Positions 33,436-43,679 of a stretch of DNA of 64,000 nt are shown piece after piece. The notes under the pieces are model-generated. The model made no database searches. It was not told where the DNA came from and worked only from the letters and a program-made list of their open reading frames with translations. Every line of letters begins with the position of its first letter. Positions within the stretch are counted from its first letter, which is position 1. The position numbers and the translations under genes were made by a program. Origin of the DNA: Xenoacremonium recifei. Taxonomy: Eukaryota > Ascomycota > Sordariomycetes > Hypocreales > Nectriaceae. The stretch covers positions 93,308-157,307 of the forward strand of contig WOFQ01000067.1 in assembly GCA_012184525.1 (NCBI GenBank). The letters run 5' to 3'.

Positions 33436-35865
33436 TCGGCGGCTACTGCTTTCGAGGGAGGCTGTGACTGGATCGGCTGGCTCTCCGGCGTCCTCGCGCT
33501 CGCGGCTCAAGGGCGGGCTGAGGGATTGCCAGTGCCAGGCAGATCAGCCGAGAATCGCCCAAAACGCAGGGAGCGTGCGAGATAAATTGGCGACGTTGGA
33601 TGCGCGTGCGCAGAGAAATTTTCCCCGGCCCAAGTTTCGAGGCAGCTGGAGGAAGGCTTAGAGTGGCGACTCGACGGACTGCCCTGCGATAGTGCTCTAG
33701 CGGTTGGGCAGCGAGAGAACGTAACTTCGCGGGGAAATGACCGGCGGAAGGACTCCAGCAGTGAGCGTAGTATGTATGGAAAAGGACAGACTGGTGTCAG
33801 GGAGAGGAAGAGGAATTCAGATCCAGAATACGTGCAATCGTGAAAGGCGTCCAGGGAAGGAAGGGGGTTTGCCCGAGTCTTAAACAATGGAGACGGGACC
33901 GAATGAAGGAGGCGCCGCGCACGATCCGAGCTGAGCCTACGGCAACTTCTTGATGCGATTCCGGCCTGGGCTGAGATGCACGCGGTGAGCGGGTGGCTTG
34001 CGAGGCGGAGGCCGGCCGAAGCCCTGCAGCCCAGGGATCAACCCCTGCTGAAGGCCCTACAAGTAACTGCCTCACTGTGACTGTGCCAGTGCGCAGGGCA
34101 TTCTTCCAGTGGCGGTCCCGTCGGCTGCTGAGCCACAGGTACGGGGCTAGCGGCCAACCAGCGCTCCCGCATCTGCCCCCACCGAGTCCGCCTCAGCGGC
34201 GCGTGCCACCTGCAGTCACCTCGACAGCACAATCCCTGACATCCATCAGCATCCTCACACCAACCGAGTCCAGACGAGGTGATCCCGCGAATCTGGGACT
34301 CTGGTGTTATGCAAGGTACGACGGGCATGATACCGTGCTGTACTGATCTTCACGTTTCAGCAGCAATCTTGATCCGGCCGTCACCCCGTGCACCCGGTGA
34401 AGCTCGCTTGCAAACGCATCTCGTGGCTGTTCGCTTCCGGGGCGTTACAGCCTTCGTCAGCGATGATGATCAGCAGCGTCAACTGGAGGATGGATGAGCG
34501 AGAGCGAGGAATTCTGACGTGTGCTTTCCGCCGGGCACGGCCACGGGACTGTGCCGGTGCACACTCGCTCTAGAACTCGGTGAGGGCCGTTCGGTGTTTC
34601 TCAGATGCTGCACATTCGCCTTCATCGCGCCCTCGCTTCACTGGATAAGACAACCGACGGGTGAATGTGCTACAATCTCACCGCATGACAGGTCATCTGG
34701 TCACCATGATCTTCCCTCTTCAGCCATCATCGTGCCATATCTGTGATGCAACGGCAATTACCCTTGCTGGGTCGCCGTCGGGAAGACTCGAAGATTACCC
34801 TCCAAACCATCCAAGCGCCCGCTCCCGTCCTCGCCGCCCCTCCATCACCGCCTCCCTCTCGGAGACGAAGGAACGCTTTTGGCTTCTGGAAGAGCAGAGC
34901 CAACGAATGGGTGCGCGCATATCGCTCGCCGATTGCGTTGGCGAGGGCCAGTAGGGACCAACCAATTTGCCTATCGTGCCGGAGGCGTTGCTCAGCCGCT
35001 CTCCAGTCCCAGACAAACTCCACATCGTGAGAAGCGTGAAGCGTCGTCATGAGGCCGTTCCTCGCCGGTTGAGACTGGCGGTGATGCAGCAGAGACGACT
35101 ACTGGCTTTGACCCCGCACGTCTGCCTTGGTCCAAGTTCTTTTAGGGAACGAGAGCGAGAGTCTCAGATCCAACATCGCATCAGCATCGTGAAGTTCTGC
35201 GGGGCGGTTGTTACGTCCTAAATGGCCTCAAGCGCCTGCATTAACGTGCATTTTAGGCTCCAAACTCCTCGTGAAAAATCTCTGTAGTCAAGAAGGCGTA
35301 TTTCCGTTTGCTGCAGTGGTTCTATCTCTTATTGGCAACCAGGGCGGTCGCTCGTTTGAAGGTGTTTGCCTCTTAGTCGAATGTTGTATCAAACGTTTCT
35401 GGATCACCACGCTTGGGTTGTGGCCCGTTAGAACTATCCTATCTTCCCTAAAATTCAATATGCTAGCAGCGTTCACATAAATCTTTCTAATACTCCATGT
35501 GTAGTGATTTATCCATTAAATTAATCTCAAGAGATGGTCCCTACAGGTATTCGTCGTCCAACTTTCCCTGAGAAACTTGAGGTGGAAGGTGTCAGTGCAC
35601 GGCTGCACCTTCCCGACCCAAACGATGATTCCTTTCTCAAGTGAATCCTGGAGCTCAGGTTCTCAAAGCCTTTTTCATTTCACCAATTACATTTCGCCGC
35701 CCTTCCATCTCCGATTTCTGCCTTTCGGGCAAGTGTTTGCTGTCGGCTCCCACCGTTGTTTGCTGTTCCACTTCAAACGGAAGGGTCTTCAAAACAGTCA
35801 CTCACTTCATTTTTCGGATCGCTGTCTTCTTCTTCGACTCATCATCTTCCTTCATTCTTTCCAAA
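33436..35865. other. Divergent intergenic region
   Basis: About 2.4 kb between the multikinase gene (-) and arb1 (+). CT-rich leader sequence precedes arb1 from about 35650. No gene, RNA or repeat is supported in the rest. Confidence 0.4.
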
Positions 35866-37455
35866 ATGGCCACTGAAGAAGACATGAAGCCACCAGCTTC
35901 TGAAAACCAAGACGAGATCGTGCCTCCTCAGTCGACGGGTGACGAGGAACCTAAGGAAGTTTCGCAGTCGCATTCAGAGCCGATCCAAGAAGATGTGGAC
36001 TTATTGAGCGGCGAACCCACCAAGAAGAAGAAGAAAAATAGTTCACGGGGCCCGACTGCACTGACCAAAAATCGCGGAAATGGCTTCGAAGGTGAGCGAT
36101 GGCACGCTATGTTGCGAGTAACCCTTCCCGACTGATATATGATCAGAATATTTCGCGGATCCTCCTATGACTCCCGAGGAGGCCCTGGAGGAAAAAACCG
36201 AGATCTACTCCCTGTATAAGTCCCCCTAGATATCTGTGCCTATCGTCCGTGCTAACCGTAGTTAGGGATCTATCATTCGAAGAGTAAGTTCCCCCTGATC
36301 TCCTAGACAGTATGATTTCTTTCTAACAACTACACCAGACGTATGCAGAACTGCATCCAACGCTTTCGCTCTCGCCGCCGTCTGCAGGGTGATCGTACCT
36401 TGTACTTCAACGAATATCTCTTCCTCGGCGGCGTCGACTGCAACCCGGGTTCCTTCAGTGGTCTTGGTCGCCAGGACTTGAAGGACCTCACGCCCGCCCA
36501 ACGCCGCGAAGCTACAGCCCGGGACGTCATCTACGGCAACACCGCTGCCGGCGACCGTTTCTACGATGGTAACAAGGAGTTCTGGGTTGTCGACTTCACC
36601 GGCGTCGCTGCCGGCTACTTCAGTGTCGGTCTGCCGCAAGTCACCGCGCACTCCTGGGAGAAGATGAAGAACGGCATCGACACCATTGAGAACTTCTTCA
36701 AGTACGTGCTTCATCATGAGGCTTGTCCTGAGTACAAGGCCGATGTGCAGGCGGCGGTAGCGGTCTGTGAGCAGGCCCGCATCGAGTGGCCGCTGATTCA
36801 ACGTTTCTTGTCGCTGGTCCCTGGCCAGTTTAATCTGGCTGCAGCCGAGATTTTCTGTCCGGGAGAAGACTTGGAAACCAAATGGTCTTTCCGGGACTGG
36901 AAGCGTCCTAAAAACTTCGACCCCAAAAAGGTCTTCTACGCAACCTTTGCGGTCTTGGAAGACCACGAACTCTTTCTCAAGCTCAACGAGAGAGAGCCCA
37001 AGATCGTCAAAGAGTTCACTTGCTCTCTCCAAGTCACTGGCATCAACCGCCCAGGTGAAACAATCCAACAACACTTCGCTTCACTTATGATTGGCGACAA
37101 TCATGCTAGGATCCCCGCCGTTGGTACTGCCACCTTTGTCCGGACAACTATCGAGGACGAATGGGACGTCCCTCCCATGCCTTGTCCCGTTGCAGGCGAG
37201 ATTACGCTGTACTTTGATGACACGCTGCTCTCCCTTCTACAAGTTGGTATGAAGACGACGCTGACCGTCTGTAAGTTGGACGTGGGCATCCACTTCGTCA
37301 AGACGCTCGAGGCGCTGCTGCCGTCATTCTATCAGTTCCTGCCGCAAGAGTTGATGAAGCATTACAAGACGCCCAAGGAGAATGATAGACCAGCGCCGTC
37401 TGTGAACAATCCAGATGCGGAGGACAGGCAGATGGAGAAGGACGCCCAAGGCTGA
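35866..37455 (+). CDS. arb1: Arb1, Argonaute-binding subunit of the ARC complex
   Basis: Four exons (35866-36091, 36147-36213, 36266-36283, 36339-37455) give 475 residues. After an acidic, Lys-rich disordered N-terminus comes the Arb1 signature: ALTKNRGNGFEEYFADPPMT, then ERMQNCIQRFRSRRRL, YFNEYLFLGGVDCNPGSFSG and WEKMKNGIDTIENFFKYVLHH. In fission yeast Arb1 sits with Arb2 and Ago1, inhibits slicer release of the passenger strand, and is needed for siRNA-guided heterochromatin. Its presence suggests a working RNAi or heterochromatin system. Exon 3 is a micro-exon of 18 bases encoding DLSFE plus split codons, flanked by TTAG and GTAAGT. All phases are consistent, and the joined run LDLSFEERMQNC fits the family. 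The start ATG follows a CT-rich leader. Confidence 0.9.
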
Positions 37456-37880
37456 TCGCTTGGGAAGATTCGTTTGACAGGACTCGGCGCGGAAGGCACG
37501 ATGAATAGGTATTTTGGAACTGTTTAGTGGGATTTAGTACTGTCTCTAAAATCAAAGCTGAGGTATTTCACAAGAGAAATTTAACACGAACGCAATCCAA
37601 CGCCGGTTCCTCGTTGAGCACGTAAACCCGGTCTGTTGCCTAACCATCTTATCATAACAGTAAAACGCATCCCATCGTAACCCATACAAACTCCAGAAAG
37701 CAAGAACATTGTTCATCTCGCTATTGGTAGACTTAAAGAATACCAGGCGCGAGCATTTAATGAACAGACCCCAGATGAAGTATCCGTTCAACTTCGACGT
37801 GGGCTTCTAGCCGGTCCACTCAGCGTGAGTCCCCGCAGTGACCTCATGGAAGTCCATCGCCGATGGGCATGATAATCCAT
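37456..37880. other. Convergent 3' spacer
   Basis: 3' flanks of arb1 and the SNA3-like gene, with nothing else seen. Confidence 0.4.
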
Positions 37881-38395
37881 CTATTCCTGCGACTGAATCT
37901 TGTGGTCTCCAGCAACGACCTCGGCATACGATGGAGGGACGCCCTGGTGCTCGTTCGAAGCGCCCTCGCCGTTACCGGCGGCCTGCTGCTGCGACGAGCC
38001 ACCCTGGGTACCGTAGTTCATGTTCCCGGCAGGCTGCTGGTTCTGCGGCTGATCGGGCTTGCTCTGAGGCTGCTGCTGGCGCGGAGGAGGCGCCTGGACG
38101 TAGACGTAGGTGACGCGGCCGCCCTCGCGATCGTGCGGCAGGGCCTCGTACTCGTAGGGCGGCTCGGGGAACTTGGCGATGATGTACCAGCTGTGCAGCA
38201 GGCCCGGGATGTAGCCGAGCACGCAGAGCAGGATGTTGATGAGCGAGTCGGCGCTGCAGATGCCACACTTGACCCAAACTGAAGGACACAAAGGTTAGCT
38301 ATGATCTATGATGTTTGAGGATGGAGGGGTTACGAACCCGGCAGCGGCGGGAAGAGGAGGGCCAGGATGGCGAGGAAAAGGTCGGCGGAACACAT
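37881..38395 (-). CDS. PMP3-family membrane protein with SNA3-like PPxY tail
   Basis: Two exons (38395-38338 and 38278-37881; intron GTTCGT...TTCAG, branch GCTAAC) give 151 residues. Two membrane helices, LFLAILALLFPPLPVWVKCG and SLINILLCVLGYIPGLLHSW, form the Pmp3/UPF0057 proteolipid core. A cytoplasmic tail of about 90 residues, rich in Gln and Pro, ends with GVPPSYAEVV, a PPxY motif. In yeast, Sna3 and Sna4 carry such a tail and use it to recruit the Nedd4-type ligase Rsp5 for vacuolar sorting; the bare Pmp3 controls membrane potential. The tail makes the SNA3 comparison the better one. The first exon is only 58 bases and easily missed. Confidence 0.85.
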
Positions 38396-39648
38396 GGTTC
38401 GGTTTGCGGTGCGATTGCGATCGCGTGCGGGTAGAATCGAGTATCTATCTGTCTTCAGAGAGAGACGATGATGGAACGAGGGCAGAGAGTTGCAGACAAG
38501 GCTGGTGATGCAGATAATTGAAGGCCTGTGGTTTCAGAGGGAGGAGGTCACCGGGTGGCGTGCCTGAACCCGGCTTGCGTAATAGCCGGGGTATGCGGGC
38601 TTGTGATTGGTGGATGCGGAGCGGGCAGGGATTTCGATTAAGCCGCCTGCTTAATGACGTTGTAGGCAGGTAGTTTATAAGTACCGTGAGCGCTGAAAGA
38701 ATAATGCTCTTCTTCGCATGTCAAGAGAGTGAATCAAGCCTAATGAAGATCATGTGCAATAAAAAGCTCATTGTTATTCTTACTCACTCTGTTGCCTTTT
38801 TTTTTACTCACGAGTTCTCATGAGAAATATCGCTTATGCGGAGGACGGCGGTTTTGACAGCATTACGGCAGACTCCGGCTGCGCCTCATAGTGGCGTCGC
38901 TGCAGCGCTCACTGACGAGGCACTTCGGATCATGCCGCGTATAGAGATTTCTGCTTACTCTTGGCTCGGGGTAATATTCAGACGAGCGAATGCCGAATAG
39001 CAAAAGAAGCCTGGACTTAATATCCATTGACTTTAATAGCATTCCATTATTTCTGCTGGTCTGTAAGATGTGAAAAATGCCCTGCCCATGAACTACCGTA
39101 GTTCCTGGTCAATGCTACAAGCAGGGTAAGTGAAACGTCCTGAACTCCTCCTGAACTCATCCTAGTACACAACATTAAGTCTTGCGACAAAGAGGAAAAT
39201 TATTTTGAATGCTTTGCTTTGATGAACTGTTGTCGCTTACCTTATAGAATTCATCTGAAATAAGTCCCTTAGCTTCTGTAAGCGATGGCAATACCTTGAA
39301 CTCCTTCAAGACATTTTGTCCAGTTTGTGCCTGGATGAAACGTTATAGACCAGCATGAATTGACTTGAGAGTTATTAAAGACCACGATGACCTATTTCAT
39401 ATGTGTAAATAATCGTGTGGATGAAGTAAAATGCTCTTTGTTCTGTTAGAAAATCTACCTCTAGGGTACTTGGATGGGGGTTAAGCCTTCACCGAGCCAC
39501 ACCGAGAAAATATGGGGCTTTCCTGCAGCTGCCTCGAGACGCCGGAAGAAACGCGATTCAAATCTTCCTTGCACGACGAATCCTCTCCCGCCCTTGCTTT
39601 TCGCCATCTTTCTCCGATCCTGCCTTGCGCAGGGCCCCGATCGCCACG
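38396..39648. other. Divergent intergenic region
   Basis: Promoter space between the SNA3-like gene and prp22. A T-run lies near 38800, and AT-rich DNA without open frames runs from 38640 to 39470. No gene is seen. Confidence 0.4.
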
Positions 39649-42600
39649 ATGGACGACTTCCTCAACCTCGAGTTGTTGTCTCTGGTGTCGAAGGTTACGT
39701 CCGAACTCCAGAACCACGTTGGCATTGGTGACAAGACCTTGGCCGAGTTCCTCATTGCCCAACGGTTAGAATGCAAGTCACTAGACGAATACCGGGAGAA
39801 GCTGGCTGGCATTGGCGCAGACTTCCCGCCCAGTCTGGTCGACTCTCTAGATCGACTGGTTCTGGCTATGCATCCCAAGTTCAAAGGACAAAAGCAGAAT
39901 GGAGCAGACAATCACGCAGAGGAGGAGCACCACCACCGAACCTTTGCGGAAAAGGAGAAGATCTTCAGCGGACTCGAGTTACCCGACAAGAAGATAGAGT
40001 ACAATGAAGGGGCCGACGCCCTAGACGACACCATGGCGCTGCTGGAAGGTCTTGGTGGCAAGGCGCGCAAGGAAAAGTCGTCGCGCAAACGGAGTAGGAG
40101 TCCAGATGCCGACGGCAAGGAGTCGAGGAGGCGACGGAGGGACAGATCAAGATCTCGAGACCGGCGGAAGCGAGACAAATACCGTTCGCGCTCCCGCTCG
40201 CAAGACCGCGGAGACGAGGACTGGCGCGACGGGTTTCGCGACAAGCGCAAGGATCGACGAGGTCGCAGGCGATTCGACGATGAGGACGATCGAGACGACC
40301 GATTTAATAGGAGACCGGAGCCTGAGATGGACGATACTCCGCAGCTGCACAAGATTTACGAAGGACACGTTACGGGCATCAAGGATTTTGGCGCTTTCGT
40401 GAACCTGCACCACGTTCAGGGCAAAGTCGACGGTCTTGTGCACATCTCCCGCCTGGTCGCGGGCCAAAGAATCAACCACCCCTCTGACTTGCTATCACGG
40501 GGGCAGACTGTCTGGGTCAAAGTGAATAGCATCGAAGGGTCGAGAATAGGGTTGTCTATGAGCGATGTCGACCAAGAGACGGGCAGGGACTTGGAGCCTC
40601 AAGCTCGACTGACGACCGGCGCAAACATGGAGGCTCTCGGCGGAGCAGCGAGGAACGGGTTCCAAGACGACACTTCTGGCATGCCGCGAGATTCTCTCGG
40701 ACCCCCGCGGAGGCACAAGAAGAGGATGACTTCGCCAGAAAGATGGGAAATCCGGCAGCTGATTGCGTCAGGTGTCGCCAAGGCATCGGATTACCCAGAT
40801 CTAGAGGAGGATTATAACGCCACATTACGAGGTGACGGAGAGCTGGAGTTGGAAGAGGATGTTGATATCGAAGTCCGGGAGGAGGAACCGCCTTTCCTTG
40901 CCGGCCAGACCAAACAATCGCTCGAACTATCACCTATCCGAGTCGTGAAGGCTCCTGACGGATCGATGAACCGAGCAGCCATGTCAGGCACCGCGTTGGC
41001 AAAGGAGAGGAAAGAGTTGAAGCAGCAGGAACTTGACGCCGCTGCGAATGAGGATTCTAAAGAGAATCTCTCTGCCCAATGGCAAGATCCCATGGCCGAC
41101 CCTGACAAGCGCAAATTCGCTAGCGAGCTGAGGAACGCCAGAATGACTGCCAAGTCTGACGAGGTGCCGGAATGGAAAAAGGTCGTGATTCCCAAGGGGC
41201 AGTCGATGGGAAAACGAACAAGCCTCAGCATCAAGGAACAGCGGGAGTCTCTACCTGTCTTCGCGTTCCGAAGCCAACTGATCAAGGCCGTTCGAGAGAA
41301 CCAGATTTTGATCGTCGTTGGCGAGACTGGATCCGGAAAGACCACCCAGTTGACACAGTACCTGGCAGAAGCTGGCTTTGCCAACGACGGAATGATTGGA
41401 TGTACTCAGCCGCGTCGAGTAGCTGCCATGTCTGTCGCCAAGCGTGTCGCCGAGGAGGTCGGCTGCAAGCTGGGAGACGAAGTTGGCTATACGATCCGTT
41501 TCGAGGACTGCACCAGCGCCTTGACGAAGATCAAGTACATGACCGACGGTATGCTTCAGCGTGAGATTCTCGTGGATCCGGATATGAAGCGGTATTCTTG
41601 CATCATGCTGGACGAAGCCCACGAACGCACCATCTCCACCGACGTGTTGTTTGCACTTTTAAAGAAGGCTTTGAAGCGACGGCCTGACCTGAAGGTTATT
41701 GTCACTTCTGCGACGCTGGACGCTGACAAGTTTTCTGCGTATTTCAACGAGTGTCCCATTTTCACCATCCCTGGACGTACCTTTCCCGTCGAGATCCTCT
41801 ACTCAAGAGAGCCTGAATCCGACTACCTGGACGCTGCGTTGGTTACTGTCATGCAAATCCATCTCACTGAACCGAAGGGCGATATCTTGCTGTTCTTGAC
41901 TGGTCAAGAAGAGATTGACACGGCTTGCGAGATTCTCTACGAACGTATGAAGGCCCTCGGACCGAACGTCCCGGATCTTTTGATCCTGCCTGTCTATTCG
42001 CAACTGCCTACCGAGATGCAGAGTCGAATTTTCGAACCGGCGCCTGCTGGAAGCCGCAAGGTCGTCATCGCCACCAACATCGCTGAGACGTCTATCACCA
42101 TTGACGAGATTTACTACGTCGTTGACCCGGGCTTCGTGAAGCAGAACGCATACGACCCTAAGCTTGGTATGGACTCTCTCGTCGTGACGCCCATTTCCCA
42201 GGCCCAGGCGAACCAGCGAGCTGGACGAGCCGGGCGAACAGGCCCTGGAAAGTGCTTCAGACTTTATACCGAAGCAGCCTACCAGTCGGAAATGCTGCCC
42301 ACCACAATCCCTGAGATTCAACGGCAGAATCTTTCACACACTATTCTCATGCTCAAGGCCATGGGCATTAACGATCTTCTGCACTTTGACTTCATGGACC
42401 CTCCCCCTATCAACACCATGTTGACGGCCCTGGAAGAACTCTACGCACTCAGTGCGCTAGACGACGAGGGTCTCTTAACTCGTTTAGGCCGCAAGATGGC
42501 CGACTTCCCCATGGAGCCGCCCCTGGCCAAGGTGCTCATCTCGGCCGTAGATCTGGACTGCTCCGACGAAATGCTCAGCATCGTCGCCATGCTCGGCCTC

Positions 42601-43251
42601 ACCGGCATCTTCTACCGGCCCAAAGAGAAGCAGACACAAGCAGACCAGAAGAAAGCCAAGTTCCACGACCCGCACGGCGACCACCTCACGCTGCTCAACG
42701 TGTACAACTCCTGGAAGCAGAGCGGCTACTCCGCACCCTGGTGCTTCGAGAACTTCATCCAGGCGCGCTCCATGCGCCGCGCCAAGGACATCCGCGACCA
42801 GCTCGTCACCATCATGAACCGCTACCGCCACCCCGTCGTGTCCTGCGGCCGCGACACCCAGAAGGTGCGCCAGGCCCTGTGCGCCGGCTTCTTCCGCAAC
42901 GCCGCCCGCAAGGACCCCCAGGAGGGCTACAAGACGCTCACCGAGGGCACGCCGGTGTACCTACACCCCAGCTCCGCGCTGTTCGGCAAGCAGGCTGAGT
43001 GGGTGGTGTATCACACGCTGGTGCTGACGACCAAGGAGTATATGCACTGCACGACGAGTATTGAACCCAAGTGGTTGGTTGAGGCGGCGCCGACGTTCTT
43101 CAAGGTTGCGCCGACGGATCGGTTGAGTAAGCGGAAGAAGGCGGAGCGTATCCAGCCGCTGTATAACAAGTTTGCTGGTGAGGATGACTGGCGGTTGAGT
43201 GCGCAGCGGAAAGGAGGCAGGGGAGGCGGTGGTGGCGGAACATGGGGTTAA
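39649..43251 (+). CDS. prp22: Prp22/DHX8, DEAH-box splicing helicase
   Basis: An uninterrupted 1200-residue frame. The order is an N-terminal helical region, an Arg/Ser/Asp-rich stretch (about residues 143-225), an S1 RNA-binding domain (about 232-308, YEGHVTGIKDFGAFVNL), then the DEAH helicase core: GETGSGKTT, TQPRRVAAMS, LDEAHERT, VTSATLDADKF, LLFLTGQEEID and QRAGRAGRTGPG. Winged-helix, ratchet and OB domains follow, with HPSSALF and WVVYHTLVLTTKEYM. The S1 domain distinguishes Prp22 from Prp2, Prp16 and Prp43. Prp22 releases spliced mRNA from the spliceosome using ATP. ATG 39649 gives the conserved start MDDFLNLELLSLVSKV. The C-terminus ends in a Gly-rich run. Confidence 0.95.
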   Translation: MDDFLNLELLSLVSKVTSELQNHVGIGDKTLAEFLIAQRLECKSLDEYREKLAGIGADFPPSLVDSLDRLVLAMHPKFKGQKQNGADNHAEEEHHHRTFAEKEKIFSGLELPDKKIEYNEGADALDDTMALLEGLGGKARKEKSSRKRSRSPDADGKESRRRRRDRSRSRDRRKRDKYRSRSRSQDRGDEDWRDGFRDKRKDRRGRRRFDDEDDRDDRFNRRPEPEMDDTPQLHKIYEGHVTGIKDFGAFVNLHHVQGKVDGLVHISRLVAGQRINHPSDLLSRGQTVWVKVNSIEGSRIGLSMSDVDQETGRDLEPQARLTTGANMEALGGAARNGFQDDTSGMPRDSLGPPRRHKKRMTSPERWEIRQLIASGVAKASDYPDLEEDYNATLRGDGELELEEDVDIEVREEEPPFLAGQTKQSLELSPIRVVKAPDGSMNRAAMSGTALAKERKELKQQELDAAANEDSKENLSAQWQDPMADPDKRKFASELRNARMTAKSDEVPEWKKVVIPKGQSMGKRTSLSIKEQRESLPVFAFRSQLIKAVRENQILIVVGETGSGKTTQLTQYLAEAGFANDGMIGCTQPRRVAAMSVAKRVAEEVGCKLGDEVGYTIRFEDCTSALTKIKYMTDGMLQREILVDPDMKRYSCIMLDEAHERTISTDVLFALLKKALKRRPDLKVIVTSATLDADKFSAYFNECPIFTIPGRTFPVEILYSREPESDYLDAALVTVMQIHLTEPKGDILLFLTGQEEIDTACEILYERMKALGPNVPDLLILPVYSQLPTEMQSRIFEPAPAGSRKVVIATNIAETSITIDEIYYVVDPGFVKQNAYDPKLGMDSLVVTPISQAQANQRAGRAGRTGPGKCFRLYTEAAYQSEMLPTTIPEIQRQNLSHTILMLKAMGINDLLHFDFMDPPPINTMLTALEELYALSALDDEGLLTRLGRKMADFPMEPPLAKVLISAVDLDCSDEMLSIVAMLGLTGIFYRPKEKQTQADQKKAKFHDPHGDHLTLLNVYNSWKQSGYSAPWCFENFIQARSMRRAKDIRDQLVTIMNRYRHPVVSCGRDTQKVRQALCAGFFRNAARKDPQEGYKTLTEGTPVYLHPSSALFGKQAEWVVYHTLVLTTKEYMHCTTSIEPKWLVEAAPTFFKVAPTDRLSKRKKAERIQPLYNKFAGEDDWRLSAQRKGGRGGGGGGTWG

Positions 43252-43679
43252 CCTTCATCACCCCTGGGCGAAGTTTCTGTCTTTATTGCTGGGCTTTGTG
43301 TGTACATCTCTGGGTAGGCGTCATGGGAGGAGCATAGAGCATGGATACATGCTGGATGTGGTAAATTTATAAGCAAAAGATTGTAACGAATTCCAAGTTT
43401 CCCTGATCGATGAGCTTTTTGTCTTTGTCCTGGTCAACAAACATAGTCCCAAAATCCAATCCATAGTATCATCCGTGATGCATCATAAGCCGTTATCAAA
43501 CTGTCCATTTCCAATCCTTCCAGTCGATCAGGTATTCCAGTCCAATGGCCGAGCAGCCCAGGACGCCATGTAAATCCAGCCATAGTTCCGTAATAAATCC
43601 CTCGAACAAGTAGCTAACTAAAATATGTAATTCTTGAAAGAATGTGGAGAAACGAATGAAGAGAAGCAGAGGTAGTGAA
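43252..43679. other. Convergent 3' spacer
   Basis: 3' flanks of prp22 and the ankyrin gene, with nothing else seen. Confidence 0.4.

Noticed and set aside
42484..42831. Minus-strand open frame inside prp22
   Set aside because: Antisense shadow of the helicase C-terminal domain; acidic/Val-rich translation caused by codon bias.
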